DNA of 64,000 nucleotides from CAVQRC01 sp963715045 (GTDB lineage: Bacteria > Planctomycetota > Planctomycetia > Pirellulales > Lacipirellulaceae): assembly GCA_963715045.1 (NCBI GenBank), contig CAVQRC010000024.1, positions 1-64,000 of the forward strand. The letters run 5' to 3'. Made by a program: the position numbers and the translations under genes. The notes under the pieces were generated by a model. That model had not been told where the DNA came from and searched no databases. It saw nothing but the letters and a program-made list of their open reading frames with translations. Positions 29,539-38,426 of the stretch are shown piece after piece (the stretch's first letter is position 1; each line of letters begins with the position of its first letter).

Positions 29539-30750
29539 TCAGAAAATCTCCTGGCACCAGGGGCTGCGATCCCAGGCAAACATCTGGTCGGCCAAGGTGA
29601 TCGCGGCTGGCGATCCCGAGATGACGCCCGCCCGGCTCAACTGACAACATCGCTTGCCACCGAGGTACAACGCACCGAGCGCATAGGGTGTCAGCTCGAG
29701 CTGAGGATTCCGTTCGGTGCGTACACAGCTTCCTGTACCGCCGGCATCGACGTCGAGTCGGTACACGCCGTCGTTCCAAGGGCAACGGTCGTCACAAACT
29801 CGCAGAACCAACGAACCCTCACGCGAATAGCGACGCGATTGCAAGGCGGCTGGAACGTCGACCAGGCGAACCCACAGCGCATCGCTGACGATTCGCTCCA
29901 TCCTCCGCGGCTCAACGAGCCACCAGTCCAGCGGACTGTCGACTGGCTGATTCCAGTATTCAAGATTGGCAGCCAGATCGATGTCGAAGAGAAACTGCCA
30001 GAGTGCTTTTTCGCAAGCTGCGTCGACGCCGACGAGTTCCACGATTTTGACGTCGACATCGTCTCGTTCGCGGTGCGTGCGATAGATGATGTAACCGGCG
30101 GGCTGACCATCCCGCGTATACAGAACGCGTCGGTGCGACGTCGCCGAACCCCGAGTTGCCTGGGGATCCACGAGGGTCCGATGCTGCCACCACGATTCGG
30201 ATCTTTGGAACATGCCGGGATGACTGGTCGCCGCAACGTTGTAAATCGAGGGGAAGGTCGCGGCGGCCTCGTCGCGACTGACGAGCCGCATCGTACCGGA
30301 GATTTCCACTGGCGCTGCGAAGACGGCGTGTGACTTGGGGATTTTCAGCACGGCTTTCTCGGTCGCCGGCCCGTAACCGAAGCGGCCATAGATTGAGCTC
30401 TCCGAGGCCCACAAGACGGCCAGCGGTTCGCCGGCCGCGTGGACCTCGTCGAGATGCTGCGTCATCATGTCGCGGAAAATACCCTGTCGCCGATGCGTCG
30501 GCAGGACGGTCACCACCGTGGTTCCCGCAGCCGGGACGACGCCCCCGGGAACTGCGAGCTGAAACGAGAGCGCCCCAAACGTCGCGACCATGTCGTCGCC
30601 GTCGTAGGCCGCCCGCAACCGCGAGACCTCGAAAATCCGGGCGAACCGCTGACTGCTCTCGTCGTCCAGATCGAACGAGAACGGTATCGACATCACTCGC
30701 TGAAATGTCTCCAGTTCATCGGCTGAAATCGGACGCGTCTGAACGGTCAT
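29539..30750 (-). CDS. Eis-type GNAT N-acetyltransferase
   Basis: 403 residues with the layout of the Eis family (enhanced intracellular survival acetyltransferases): an N-terminal GNAT domain with the acetyl-CoA loop VVTVLPTHRRQGIFRDMM, a second GNAT-like domain (MERIVSDALWVRLVDVPAALQ) and a C-terminal sterol-carrier-like fold ending at the conserved C-terminal region (ADQMFAWDRSPWCQEIF). The motif LWASESSIYGRFGYG is typical. Substrates in characterised members are amines of antibiotics or proteins. Here it is unknown. MTVQTRP at 30,750 was taken as start because the preceding nine codons are not conserved. Confidence 0.8.
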   Translation of the reverse strand: MTVQTRPISADELETFQRVMSIPFSFDLDDESSQRFARIFEVSRLRAAYDGDDMVATFGALSFQLAVPGGVVPAAGTTVVTVLPTHRRQGIFRDMMTQHLDEVHAAGEPLAVLWASESSIYGRFGYGPATEKAVLKIPKSHAVFAAPVEISGTMRLVSRDEAAATFPSIYNVAATSHPGMFQRSESWWQHRTLVDPQATRGSATSHRRVLYTRDGQPAGYIIYRTHRERDDVDVKIVELVGVDAACEKALWQFLFDIDLAANLEYWNQPVDSPLDWWLVEPRRMERIVSDALWVRLVDVPAALQSRRYSREGSLVLRVCDDRCPWNDGVYRLDVDAGGTGSCVRTERNPQLELTPYALGALYLGGKRCCQLSRAGVISGSPAAITLADQMFAWDRSPWCQEIF

Positions 30751-30848
30751 CTTGGGGAACCTGTTCTGTTGCCACAATGCCCAGCGACACTCGTGAATCG
30801 CCGCATCCTAACGCGATCCGAGGCCGCGTTGAAGAAGGCACACCGACA

Positions 30849-31061
30849 TCACCGCAGACGCGGAAACAAGTCCGCCCGCCGCCCTCGCAGTCCGAGCAGG
30901 GCAATACCGATCACCGCCAGCACCACGGTGGTGGGTTCAGGAACGCCCGCTCCGCTCCGTCCGCCGTTTCCGCCGAAGCCTGCCTGCCAGAGCAAGAAGT
31001 CGTTCCCGTCCACGGCGCCGTTACCGTCCGCGTCGCCTTGTGCCTGGCAGGAAACATCCAT
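30849..31061 (-). pseudogene. Orphan dockerin-like plus PEP-CTERM tail of a surface protein
   Basis: Encodes a dockerin-like segment (QGDADGNGAVDGNDFLLWQ), then GVPEPTTVVLAVIGIALLGL and a basic end (RGRRADLFPRLR), a complete exosortase sorting signal. A stop codon precedes it in frame, and the coding text to its right switches to another frame (IRIAKMAAPDGWMF) near 31,050. The N-terminal part of a normal surface protein is missing because the PAS-PilZ gene begins at 31,331 on the other strand. It is therefore a fragment or a very short anchored protein with a frameshift. Confidence 0.5.
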
Positions 31062-31330
31062 CCGTCTGGTGCGGCCATTTTAGCAATCCTGATTCTCCCG
31101 ATTTTGAGCGGTTGTCCTTTTGCAGTCCAATTCTCGTCGAATTCGAACCGTGTGCCGGTCAGGTCGGTTCTTTCGGTCCTGACCGTTTCGCGACCGATTT
31201 TCAGGGTCGCCAGGAGTGGTTCCGCCGCGCTGCAGGGTTGATCTGCGGGGTAGTCTTCAACACGGCCCCACATCCAGGACGGAAGTACGAGATCCTGGAC
31301 GGAAGTACGAGCTTTCGAGACCTGCTCAGA

Positions 31331-32167
31331 ATGGAACACGCCCCGCCCGAATCGCCGTCGCCGACGTTTCCGGGAACGGCCCAAGAGCTGATCCACGCGA
31401 TCAACGCGATCGTGATCCTGATCGATCGCGGATGCCGCATCGTCGACTGTAATGCGGTGTGTGAAGCGGCCAGCGGGTTTAGCTCTGAACAACTGATCGG
31501 TCGCGACATCGCCCAGGCCTTGGCCGGGTCAGATGAAGCAGGCTTCCTGAAAGGCCGCGTTCTCGACATTGCAGCCGGCGAGGACGTGGGCCGCTTCGAT
31601 TCGTTTCTCCTGACTGATCAGGGAAATCGACGCCGTGTGCGGTGGAATGGAGTCCGCTTGAAGCCCGGAAAGGGACCCAGTGCCGTACTGCTGACCGCTA
31701 TCGACGTCACGGACGAATACGAAGCACTTGCCCGGGCGAGCGAACTTGCCGAGGAAAACACGTGCCTGCAGGAGAGCCTCACCAGAATCTGCGTCAAGTA
31801 CGACCTGGATCCGGACGAAGCGGCGGAACGGCGAAGCGAAGAGCGGCACGACTTCCCCCGCGCGCAGCGGATCGCGGCAATTGAAGATCATCGGATGCCT
31901 GCCCAGAGCGATTTCTTTTCGGTCGAGTGCCGAGATATGGGTGCTCGGGGAATCGGCTTCCTGCTGGACTCTCCTCCCCGCTCAGCCACTTATGTGGTTG
32001 AACTGGGTGGGCCTCGGCAAGGGATCTATTTGACGGCGAAGGTTCAACACGCAACCATCCATCCGACCAGCGGGCGATTTCTGGTGGGCTGCACGTATAC
32101 GGGTCGGGTGACGTTACAACCCCAATTCGGTCCAGGGCCCGGTGATCGCGAACGTGATACCGGGTAG
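31331..32167 (+). CDS. PAS-PilZ signalling protein
   Basis: 278 residues. The first 120 form a PAS sensor domain (AINAIVILIDRGCRIVDCNA, SGFSSEQLIGRDIAQALAGS, VRWNGVRLKPGKGPSAVLL). A short helical linker follows (ASELAEENTCLQESLTRI). The last 110 are a PilZ-like barrel (RRSEERHDFPRAQRI, FSVECRDMGARGIGFLL), suggesting an output that binds cyclic di-GMP. The canonical RxxxR motif is approximate (RRSEERHDF). The ATG at 31,331 was chosen because the upstream frame lacks PAS features. Its 3' end overlaps the PhoX-like gene on the opposite strand by 54 bp. Confidence 0.7.
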   Translation: MEHAPPESPSPTFPGTAQELIHAINAIVILIDRGCRIVDCNAVCEAASGFSSEQLIGRDIAQALAGSDEAGFLKGRVLDIAAGEDVGRFDSFLLTDQGNRRRVRWNGVRLKPGKGPSAVLLTAIDVTDEYEALARASELAEENTCLQESLTRICVKYDLDPDEAAERRSEERHDFPRAQRIAAIEDHRMPAQSDFFSVECRDMGARGIGFLLDSPPRSATYVVELGGPRQGIYLTAKVQHATIHPTSGRFLVGCTYTGRVTLQPQFGPGPGDRERDTG

Positions 32168-33524
32168 CTGCAGATTCGCAAACAACCACGTTCCGGTGGG
32201 GTCGAAGCACGCGCCGCACCATTCGCTGGTGCGAAAGTCACCGGCCAGTTGATTCCGCTCACCGTGCAGCACGACGTGGTTGGCAGCGAACGGAACGAGC
32301 GACCCATCGGTCCGCAGCGCCTGCAGCCGCTGGGGCGTCGCCTCGCCGTCTTCGCAGAGGATGATTCCCCCGCGAGGGCTCACCGCGATGTTATCCGGAT
32401 TCTCGAGAACTTCGACGCTGGGCGACTCGAAAATCAACTCCAGCCACTGCTGCCGCGGATCATAGGCCCAGATCTGCCCCAGCCCGGCGTTGCCTCCGGT
32501 CGTGGCCGCGACGTAGATCAACTCGTTTCCGTACCAGCAACCCTCGAGTCGCGAGAAGACCGATCCCCCTGCCGCCCGCCCCTGGTGCATCACTCCCTGC
32601 TGGTCGAAAGTACCGGGCGAATGGCCCAGGCAGGGATCCTCGATTTCAACCCACGCCACGTCGAATCGATCTCCGACGCGACAGCCTCGATGCAGCGAGG
32701 GACGTCCTGCCACCCGCAGCATTTGCAGCTTTCCACCTGCCGTCAGGTCGCCAGGCTGAGTGGGGAGAAAGCGATAGAGTCCTGCTTCAGTCCGATCTTC
32801 GGTCTCGTACACGATGCCGGTCGCGGGATCGACGGCAACGGCTTCGTGGACAAATCGCCCCATGTGCTTGAGGGGACGTGCCGTCACGTTTCCGTCTGCG
32901 GGCACTTCGAAGATCCACCCATGTTCCTTGTCGCACGTTGCCGGATGACCCTCGGGATCGATTTCGGACGGGCCGGTTACGACCTCTTCGCAGGTCAACC
33001 AACTGCCCCAGGGAGTCGGTCCACCAGCGCAGTTTTTCAAGGTGCCTGAAAGCGACAAGCGGCTGTCGGTCCAGCGTACCCCGCTCGATATCGAATTTGA
33101 GAATGGTGCAGGCTCCGAGGGCTTGAGGATCATAGATCTGCTCGAGGGTTCCGGATGCCTTGCCATAACGCATGACTTCATGATTTCGGCACAGGGTAAC
33201 GACACCACGGTCGTTATGAATGACCCCCATCCCATCGTGGTCGGACGGAGTCGGCAATCCGTCCTCCATCAGGTCGCCGTGCCAGCCGGTGGAGATGTAC
33301 CGAAAGCCCTCAGGCAACTCGAGGAGCGGAAGTCCGGTCGCTTCGTCGTTTACCGGGCGATAGGGTCTCAAACGACTGGGTTCGCGAACTTGTCCGCGGG
33401 CGTTCCCCAGCAACGCTCCCAGTGCTGTCGCAAGAGCGGCGGAACCGGTGGCCGCCGCCGAGAGCCCGAGGAACTCGCGACGCATTAACTCAGCTCTTCG
33501 GGGTACTTCTCGGTCGTCCATCAT
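32114..33524 (-). CDS. Tat-exported PhoX/DUF839-like phosphatase (frameshifted)
   Basis: Begins with a twin-arginine-type signal (MRREFLGLSAAATGSAALATA). The body fits the PhoX family of calcium- and iron-dependent phosphatases: WHGDLMEDGLPTPSDHDGMG, LCRNHEV, GGPTPWGSWLTCEEV, CDKEHGWIFEV, GRFVHEAVAVDP, YETEDRTEAGLYRF, NPDNIAVSPRGGIILCEDG and, near the end, EWCGACFDPTGTWLFANLQ. The frame changes near 33,050, between FRHL and KNCAGGPTPWG. All blocks are otherwise conserved. It follows the M42 peptidase gene directly (TGA then ATG without a gap), so the two form an operon. Confidence 0.82.
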
Positions 33525-34592
33525 TCATCGTCCAGGGGTAAAGTCAGTCGAGTCGGTGATCGACACGGCAAACTCCGCCAGCAAGTCGGCTGCTCGGTCG
33601 ATATCTTCCAGAGAGATCATCTCCACGGCACTGTGCATATAGCGGTTGGGAATGCTTACGAGCGACGTCGCGACGCCCGAGCGAGAGAGCTGCATCACGT
33701 TCGCGTCCGTGGGAGTTGCCCGTCCGATCGCGGCGAGCTGGTAAGGGATTTCCCGACGATCCGCGGCCTCGATGAGCTTGTCGACGACCTTGGGATTCAT
33801 GTTCGGGCCACGGTAGACGACTGGACCGCCACCGAGTTTAACGTCCCCTTCCTGGTTCTTGTCGATCGTCGGGCAGTCGGTGGCATGCGTCACGTCGACT
33901 GCGATCCCAGCGTGAGGTTCGATCCCGAAAGCGCTCGTCGTCGCTCCCCGCAGGCCAATCTCTTCCTGTACCGTGGCAACGGCATACAGAGAGACGTTCA
34001 AACGTCCGCTGGCGGCCGCTCGGCGGAGGGCTTCGACGCACACCCAGAGACCCGTCTTGTCGTCCATTCCGGGAGAGTTGGCCAGGTTGTTTCGCATCTC
34101 CTGGAATCCCAGCTCGAGGGTCACCGGATCACCGATGCGAACTGCCTGGCTGGCCTCGTCCTTGTTGCGGGCTCCCATGTCGAGCCACATATCCTTCGTC
34201 TTGACGACCTGTTTTCTCTCGTCCATCTCGAGGAGATGAATTGGCTTGCGGGCAATCACCGCGGGGACCGGACCGTCCGAGGTGTGGACCGTCATCCGCT
34301 GTCCGACCAGTTGCTGCGGGTCCCAGCCACCGATTGTCTGGGCGTACAGAAAGCCGTCCTCACTGATGTGGCTGATCAGCATTCCGATCTGGTCCGCGTG
34401 TCCGGCAAACATGACCCGCCGAGCACTTCCCGGCTTGCAGCATGCGATCACATTGCCGTGCAAGTCGGTGTGGACATCGTCCGCGAAAGACTCAACGTAG
34501 TCGCGGACGATCGCCTGGACCGGCTCTTCGTAGCCCGATGGGCTCGGAGATTCGAGAATCTGTTGGAAAAACTGCTTGGCTTCAGGCGTCAT
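33525..34592 (-). CDS. M42 family metallo-aminopeptidase
   Basis: 355 residues. The family ligands for two metal ions can be followed: FAGHADQIGMLI (first His and Asp), SPGMDDKTGLWVC (bridging Asp), TVQEEIGLRGA (catalytic Glu pair), VDVTHATD and PNRYMHSAVEMISLEDI (last His). M42 enzymes form large tetrahedral particles that trim peptides in the cytoplasm. An older name is endoglucanase M. A GGAGG site 7 nt before ATG 34,592 fixes the start. It shares an operon with the PhoX-like gene. Confidence 0.9.
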   Translation of the reverse strand: MTPEAKQFFQQILESPSPSGYEEPVQAIVRDYVESFADDVHTDLHGNVIACCKPGSARRVMFAGHADQIGMLISHISEDGFLYAQTIGGWDPQQLVGQRMTVHTSDGPVPAVIARKPIHLLEMDERKQVVKTKDMWLDMGARNKDEASQAVRIGDPVTLELGFQEMRNNLANSPGMDDKTGLWVCVEALRRAAASGRLNVSLYAVATVQEEIGLRGATTSAFGIEPHAGIAVDVTHATDCPTIDKNQEGDVKLGGGPVVYRGPNMNPKVVDKLIEAADRREIPYQLAAIGRATPTDANVMQLSRSGVATSLVSIPNRYMHSAVEMISLEDIDRAADLLAEFAVSITDSTDFTPGR

Positions 34593-34756
34593 TTCGCCTC
34601 CTGACGGGGCAACAAGCGGTCGCATTCGATGGTTGTAAAACTGGTGGGATTGTAGCAGTTTTCTGGATTCTGACGATCAGGGGTGCCGATACCTCATCTG
34701 GCAGCGTGCGAATGCGCGATTTGTGTTTGCCGACAGCGTCAGGAGCGACAGGGATC

Positions 34757-35353
34757 ATGGTTTACCGTCTCACGGTCTGCGGGTTCATCGGATGGATGCT
34801 GATCGGTACGCTGGGCTGCAGCTCTGGCGGCTTCCGTCGCTGCGGCTGCAACGGCCTCGGCAGGTATCCAGGTCTGCAAGGGCGGATGTTCCAGCCCGGC
34901 AGCTTGCGGCTGTAATGACGGTTGCGACTGCGGACCGGCCACGGACTGTGGTTGCGGCAGTGCGGTCCCCTCCGGCGACCGGCGGCTGTGGCTGCGGTGG
35001 AGGAGGAGGCGGGCTTTGACGTGCAGGGCCCGCACGTTGGATGCGACAGCTGTACCGACTGCAATGCCACGAGCCCGCGGACGTTTCGCCAGGGCAACTG
35101 CGAGCCCGAGACGTTTCTGCCACTGTGGAATGCAATTGCCGGCTGCACAGGTTGCGGTACCGACTGGTATTGGAACGAGTGGTACAGCGACCCGCCGAAC
35201 TGCCGCGACCCGTGCGACCAGTGTGGCAACTGGACCGGGCCGCCGTCGCGACAAGTGGAGCCGGGCCCAGGAGCCATCCCCCGAGGCGAGCGGTTTGCCG
35301 AGCAAACACCGCATTTCGCCGACGAGTACCGTCCGCGGACGCTTCGCCGCTGA
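34757..35353 (+). CDS. Cysteine-rich lipoprotein of planctomycete type (frameshifted twice)
   Basis: Starts MVYRLTVCGFIGWMLIGTLGC, a lipoprotein-like signal, followed by Cys-Gly-rich text. The frame must change near 34,860 (to CSSPAACGCNDGCDCGP) and again near 34,980 (to GGCGCGGGGGGFDVQGPHVGC) to keep the cysteines running. The conserved end is CDSCTDCNA, CTGCGTDWYWNEWYSDPPN and CRDPCDQCGNWTGPP. More than 20 cysteines in under 200 residues suggest disulfide or metal binding on the cell surface. I know this only as a type of planctomycete protein without assigned function. Confidence 0.55.
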
Positions 35354-35371
35354 GTTCTAATGGATCGCAGC

Positions 35372-36155
35372 TTAGCTCAGTCGGAACAACTCACGGGCGT
35401 TCTCCGTCGTCTGCCTTGCCAGTTCGGTGGCCGTCACTCCCCGCGTTTGGGCGAGGGATTCAAGTGTGTGCCTGAGATGGGCCGGCTGATTGCGGCGAAT
35501 CTTGCGTACGGGTTCTGGCGAGAGGTACGGGCTATCCGTCTCGACCAGCAACCGATCGGCAGGGATTGTGGCGGCGACAGCACGTAACTCATCTAGATTT
35601 CTTGAAGGTGACCATTCCCGCGAAGCTGATGTGGAGTCCCATCTCGATGCACTCACGGGCCATGTCGGCGTCGCCGGTGTAGGAATGCATCACTCCGCGA
35701 AGAGGTCCTCTGAGACGGGCATCGCGGAGCATCTTCAAAATGTCTTCCGCGCAGTCACGCATGTGGACGACAAACGGCAACCCGCACTTCTGCGACAAGC
35801 GGAGATGCCGATCGAAATAGTCTTCCTGCTGCGGAAACGGCGTGAAGTCCCAGTAGCGATCCAGCCCCGTCTCGCCGATCGCGACAACGCCGGGGGCATC
35901 GACAAGACGGACGATCCGATCGAAATCGGCCGCTTGGGCCGCGGCGACCGAGTTCGGCTGAATTCCGACTGCGGCTGCGACGCACGGATAACGTGCGGCG
36001 AGCTCGATACCAGCCGCACTCGAGGCGACGGAAACTCCGACCGTGATGATCCGTGACACGCCGTTCGCCTCGGCGGCGGCGATGACCTCGTCACGGTCCG
36101 CGGCAAATTCCTCCTGGTCGAGGTGGGCGTGCGTATCGATCAACTCGTCGTGCAT
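35372..36155 (-). CDS. tatD: TatD family 3'-5' DNase / metal-dependent hydrolase (frameshifted)
   Basis: The amidohydrolase-type barrel shows LIDTHAHLDQEEF (metal ligands His-x-His), VAIGETGLDRYWDF (Glu), LPFVVHMRDC (His), VMHSYTGD (His) and, after a frame change near 35,600, RLLVETDSPYLSPEP (Asp). Total length of about 260 residues is normal. Both halves are conserved, so the interruption looks like a sequencing indel. TatD enzymes remove nucleotides from DNA ends and may process D-aminoacyl-tRNA or act in DNA repair. The gene is 42 bp from the next minus-strand gene. Confidence 0.88.
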
Positions 36156-36197
36156 AGCATCGCCGCTGGCTGAGCGGGCTCGCGGCAGGAACGTCCG

Positions 36198-36629
36198 CTA
36201 GTCGTGATCGAGTTCCTGAAGCAGTTCCAGATGCCCCTTGGCCATCCCGAGTGCCTCTTCCGCGAGCGCGTGGGCGGCGGGCGCGAGGCGTAACTGCTCG
36301 GCACATTCCGCGATCGACCGGATATCTTCAACCTGATACACGAGCGCCATATCGAGGATGCGAGAGATTCCCAGATCATGCGTATCGGTGAATTCCATCG
36401 GAAAATCGCCCGTCTCGACGGCGGAATGGGCGCTTCGGACCAGGTCGCTGATTCGATCGGCCATGCGGGTCTGATCGTCGCCAATCTGCCTGAGCGTTTC
36501 GAGAATCAACTCTTTCCCCAGCGGTACATAGGGACGCGCGTACGCCATGTACTGGGGAAAAGACGTACAGTGAATCGCCATCAGGCGATTGAGAATCTCG
36601 ACCGTGTCTGGCTGCAAAAGTGCAATCAT
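36198..36629 (-). CDS. Small all-helical protein of unknown function
   Basis: 143 residues predicted to be almost entirely helical, in four amphipathic stretches (VEILNRLMAIHCTSFPQYMA, LILETLRQIGDDQTRMADRI, HDLGISRILDMALVYQVEDI, AAHALAEEALGMAKGHLELL). The pattern is that of a ferritin-like or bacterioferritin-like four-helix bundle. The Glu and His ligands of a di-iron site cannot be matched, so metal binding is uncertain. It lies between nuoN and tatD. Confidence 0.65.
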   Translation of the reverse strand: MIALLQPDTVEILNRLMAIHCTSFPQYMAYARPYVPLGKELILETLRQIGDDQTRMADRISDLVRSAHSAVETGDFPMEFTDTHDLGISRILDMALVYQVEDIRSIAECAEQLRLAPAAHALAEEALGMAKGHLELLQELDHD

Positions 36630-36684
36630 GGGTTCTCGATTGGGGCTGACTCGGATATCGCTTCACAGCCGGCTCAGCCCGAAC

Positions 36685-38426
36685 TCAGCCGAGCATCTGC
36701 ACACCCGCCGAGCGTGCAATGGCCAGCAATTCGTTGAAAAAGATGCCGAGCAGAACGACCGGTGTCGCAACGAGCAACGCGTAGAACGCGGGTATGAACT
36801 GCATGGTAACGGGGGGCCGGGAATCTGGCTCGGGATCGATGCACATGACCTTGGCCACCCGCAGGTAATACACCAGCGAAATCACGGTATTGATTCCAGC
36901 CACAACCAGCGCGGTCAAAAGGAGAGCGCCTCCGGCCTGGATAAGGGCGAGAAAGATGAACACTTTGCCGACGAAACCAGCGAGCGGCGGGAGCCCCACA
37001 AGGCTGAACAGGATGAGTGAAAAAGCGATCGTGATGAAGGGAGCCGACCGGATCAAGCCGGCGTAGTCGGCGATTTCTTCGCTGTGCATGGCATCTCTGA
37101 GGAACGCGACGATCGCGAACGCTCCGAGATTCATGAACAGGTAGACGGAAACGTAGAACAGCATCGCCCCAATCGCGTCGCCGGCATCGTCCGGGCGACC
37201 GGACAGCGCCACGGCCGCGGCGACGGGCAGCATCATGTAGCCTGCATGGGCGATCGTGGAGTAGGCCAGCAGCCGTTTGATGTTGGTCTGACCATACGCG
37301 GCGAGGTTACCGAACGTCGAAGTGACCATCGCGATCACGGCGATCAAGCCGACGATAAAACTACGCACGGGCGAGAGGGCGCAACAGCCGTCTCGACCTC
37401 CGCCGCGGGTTCCCCAGGATCGACCTCGGCCGCGGTCAGTTGCGCCCGCGGTGCAGTGGTGGTTTCTCCGACGGCGAACTGCACCTGCGGTAAGCTGTCA
37501 CCCTGTCGCGCTGTGAGTTCGACTTCGATGGGGGACATTCCGAACCCGAAGGCCACTCGGACCAGCAGGCCCAGCGCGGCCGCCTTCGATGCCACCGACA
37601 GGAACGCATTGACTTCGGCCGTCGCTCCCTCGAAGACGTCCGGGCACCAGAAATGATAGGGAACAGCCGACAACTTAAAGGCGAGCCCTGCCATCGTCAT
37701 CAGGCCACCGAGGGCGAGTACCATGAGCGTGCCGGTCTCGTCGCCGGCCGAGATCATGGCGGGAATATCCATCGCGGCGAGCCGCTCGGCCATGGTCGGT
37801 AAATGGGCCGACCCGATGACCCCGGCGAGCAGACTGATGCCGTACAGCATGACGCCTGCCGCCCCTGCCCCGTAGACGGCGTATTTGAGGGCGGCCTCGC
37901 TGGCCCTGGGGCGGCCCTTGGCGATCCCCGCGAGCACGTAGGACGGCACGCTGGCCATTTCGACGCCGAGAAAGATCGTGATCAGGTGATTGGCGGACGC
38001 CATGATACACATCCCGAGCGTCGCCCCCAGGACGAGCGTAAACATATCGGGGCCGTCTTCGCCCCGGCCCATCCCGGTGATCGAGGTCAACACGATGAAC
38101 AGGACCGCGAACAACAACAGCAGGCACCGCAGATACACGGTCAGCGTATCGTAGACCAGCATGCCGGTGAAAATCTCCTGAGGCGGCAGCAGCGTCGTCC
38201 CCGCCTCGCTGAAGCCCAGCGATTCCAGCGGCAGGGCCATCCACAGCGCGATCAGTGACCCGATCAACGCCAGCAGGGCGGAACTGATCCAACTCGTCGC
38301 CCGCGGAATCTTCAGCAACAGCATGACAACAATGGTCACGCAGAGCACAAGCTCCGGTTTGAAGAGCGGCAGGCTTACCTCGACGGTATCCCGAATGAGG
38401 TCGTTAACGTTGTTTTGCAGCGTCAT
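36685..38426 (-). CDS. nuoN: NADH-quinone oxidoreductase subunit N (frameshifted)
   Basis: A multispanning antiporter-like subunit of complex I. The frame from ATG 38,426 (MTLQNNVNDL) carries TM helices and the conserved SAVPYHFWCPDVFEGA segment, then changes near 37,365. The rest (NIKRLLAYSTIAHAGYMM with the channel Lys, to LVGLPPLAGFVGKVFIF) continues to 36,685. A hydrophilic insert of about 50 residues rich in Ala, Thr and Glu interrupts the protein before the frame change. The start overlaps the end of nuoM by 23 bp. Confidence 0.9.

Noticed and set aside
31261..31320. Short direct repeat of ggacggaagtacgag as a regulatory iteron
   Set aside because: Only two copies, just upstream of the PAS-PilZ start. 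A simple tandem duplication is enough to explain it.
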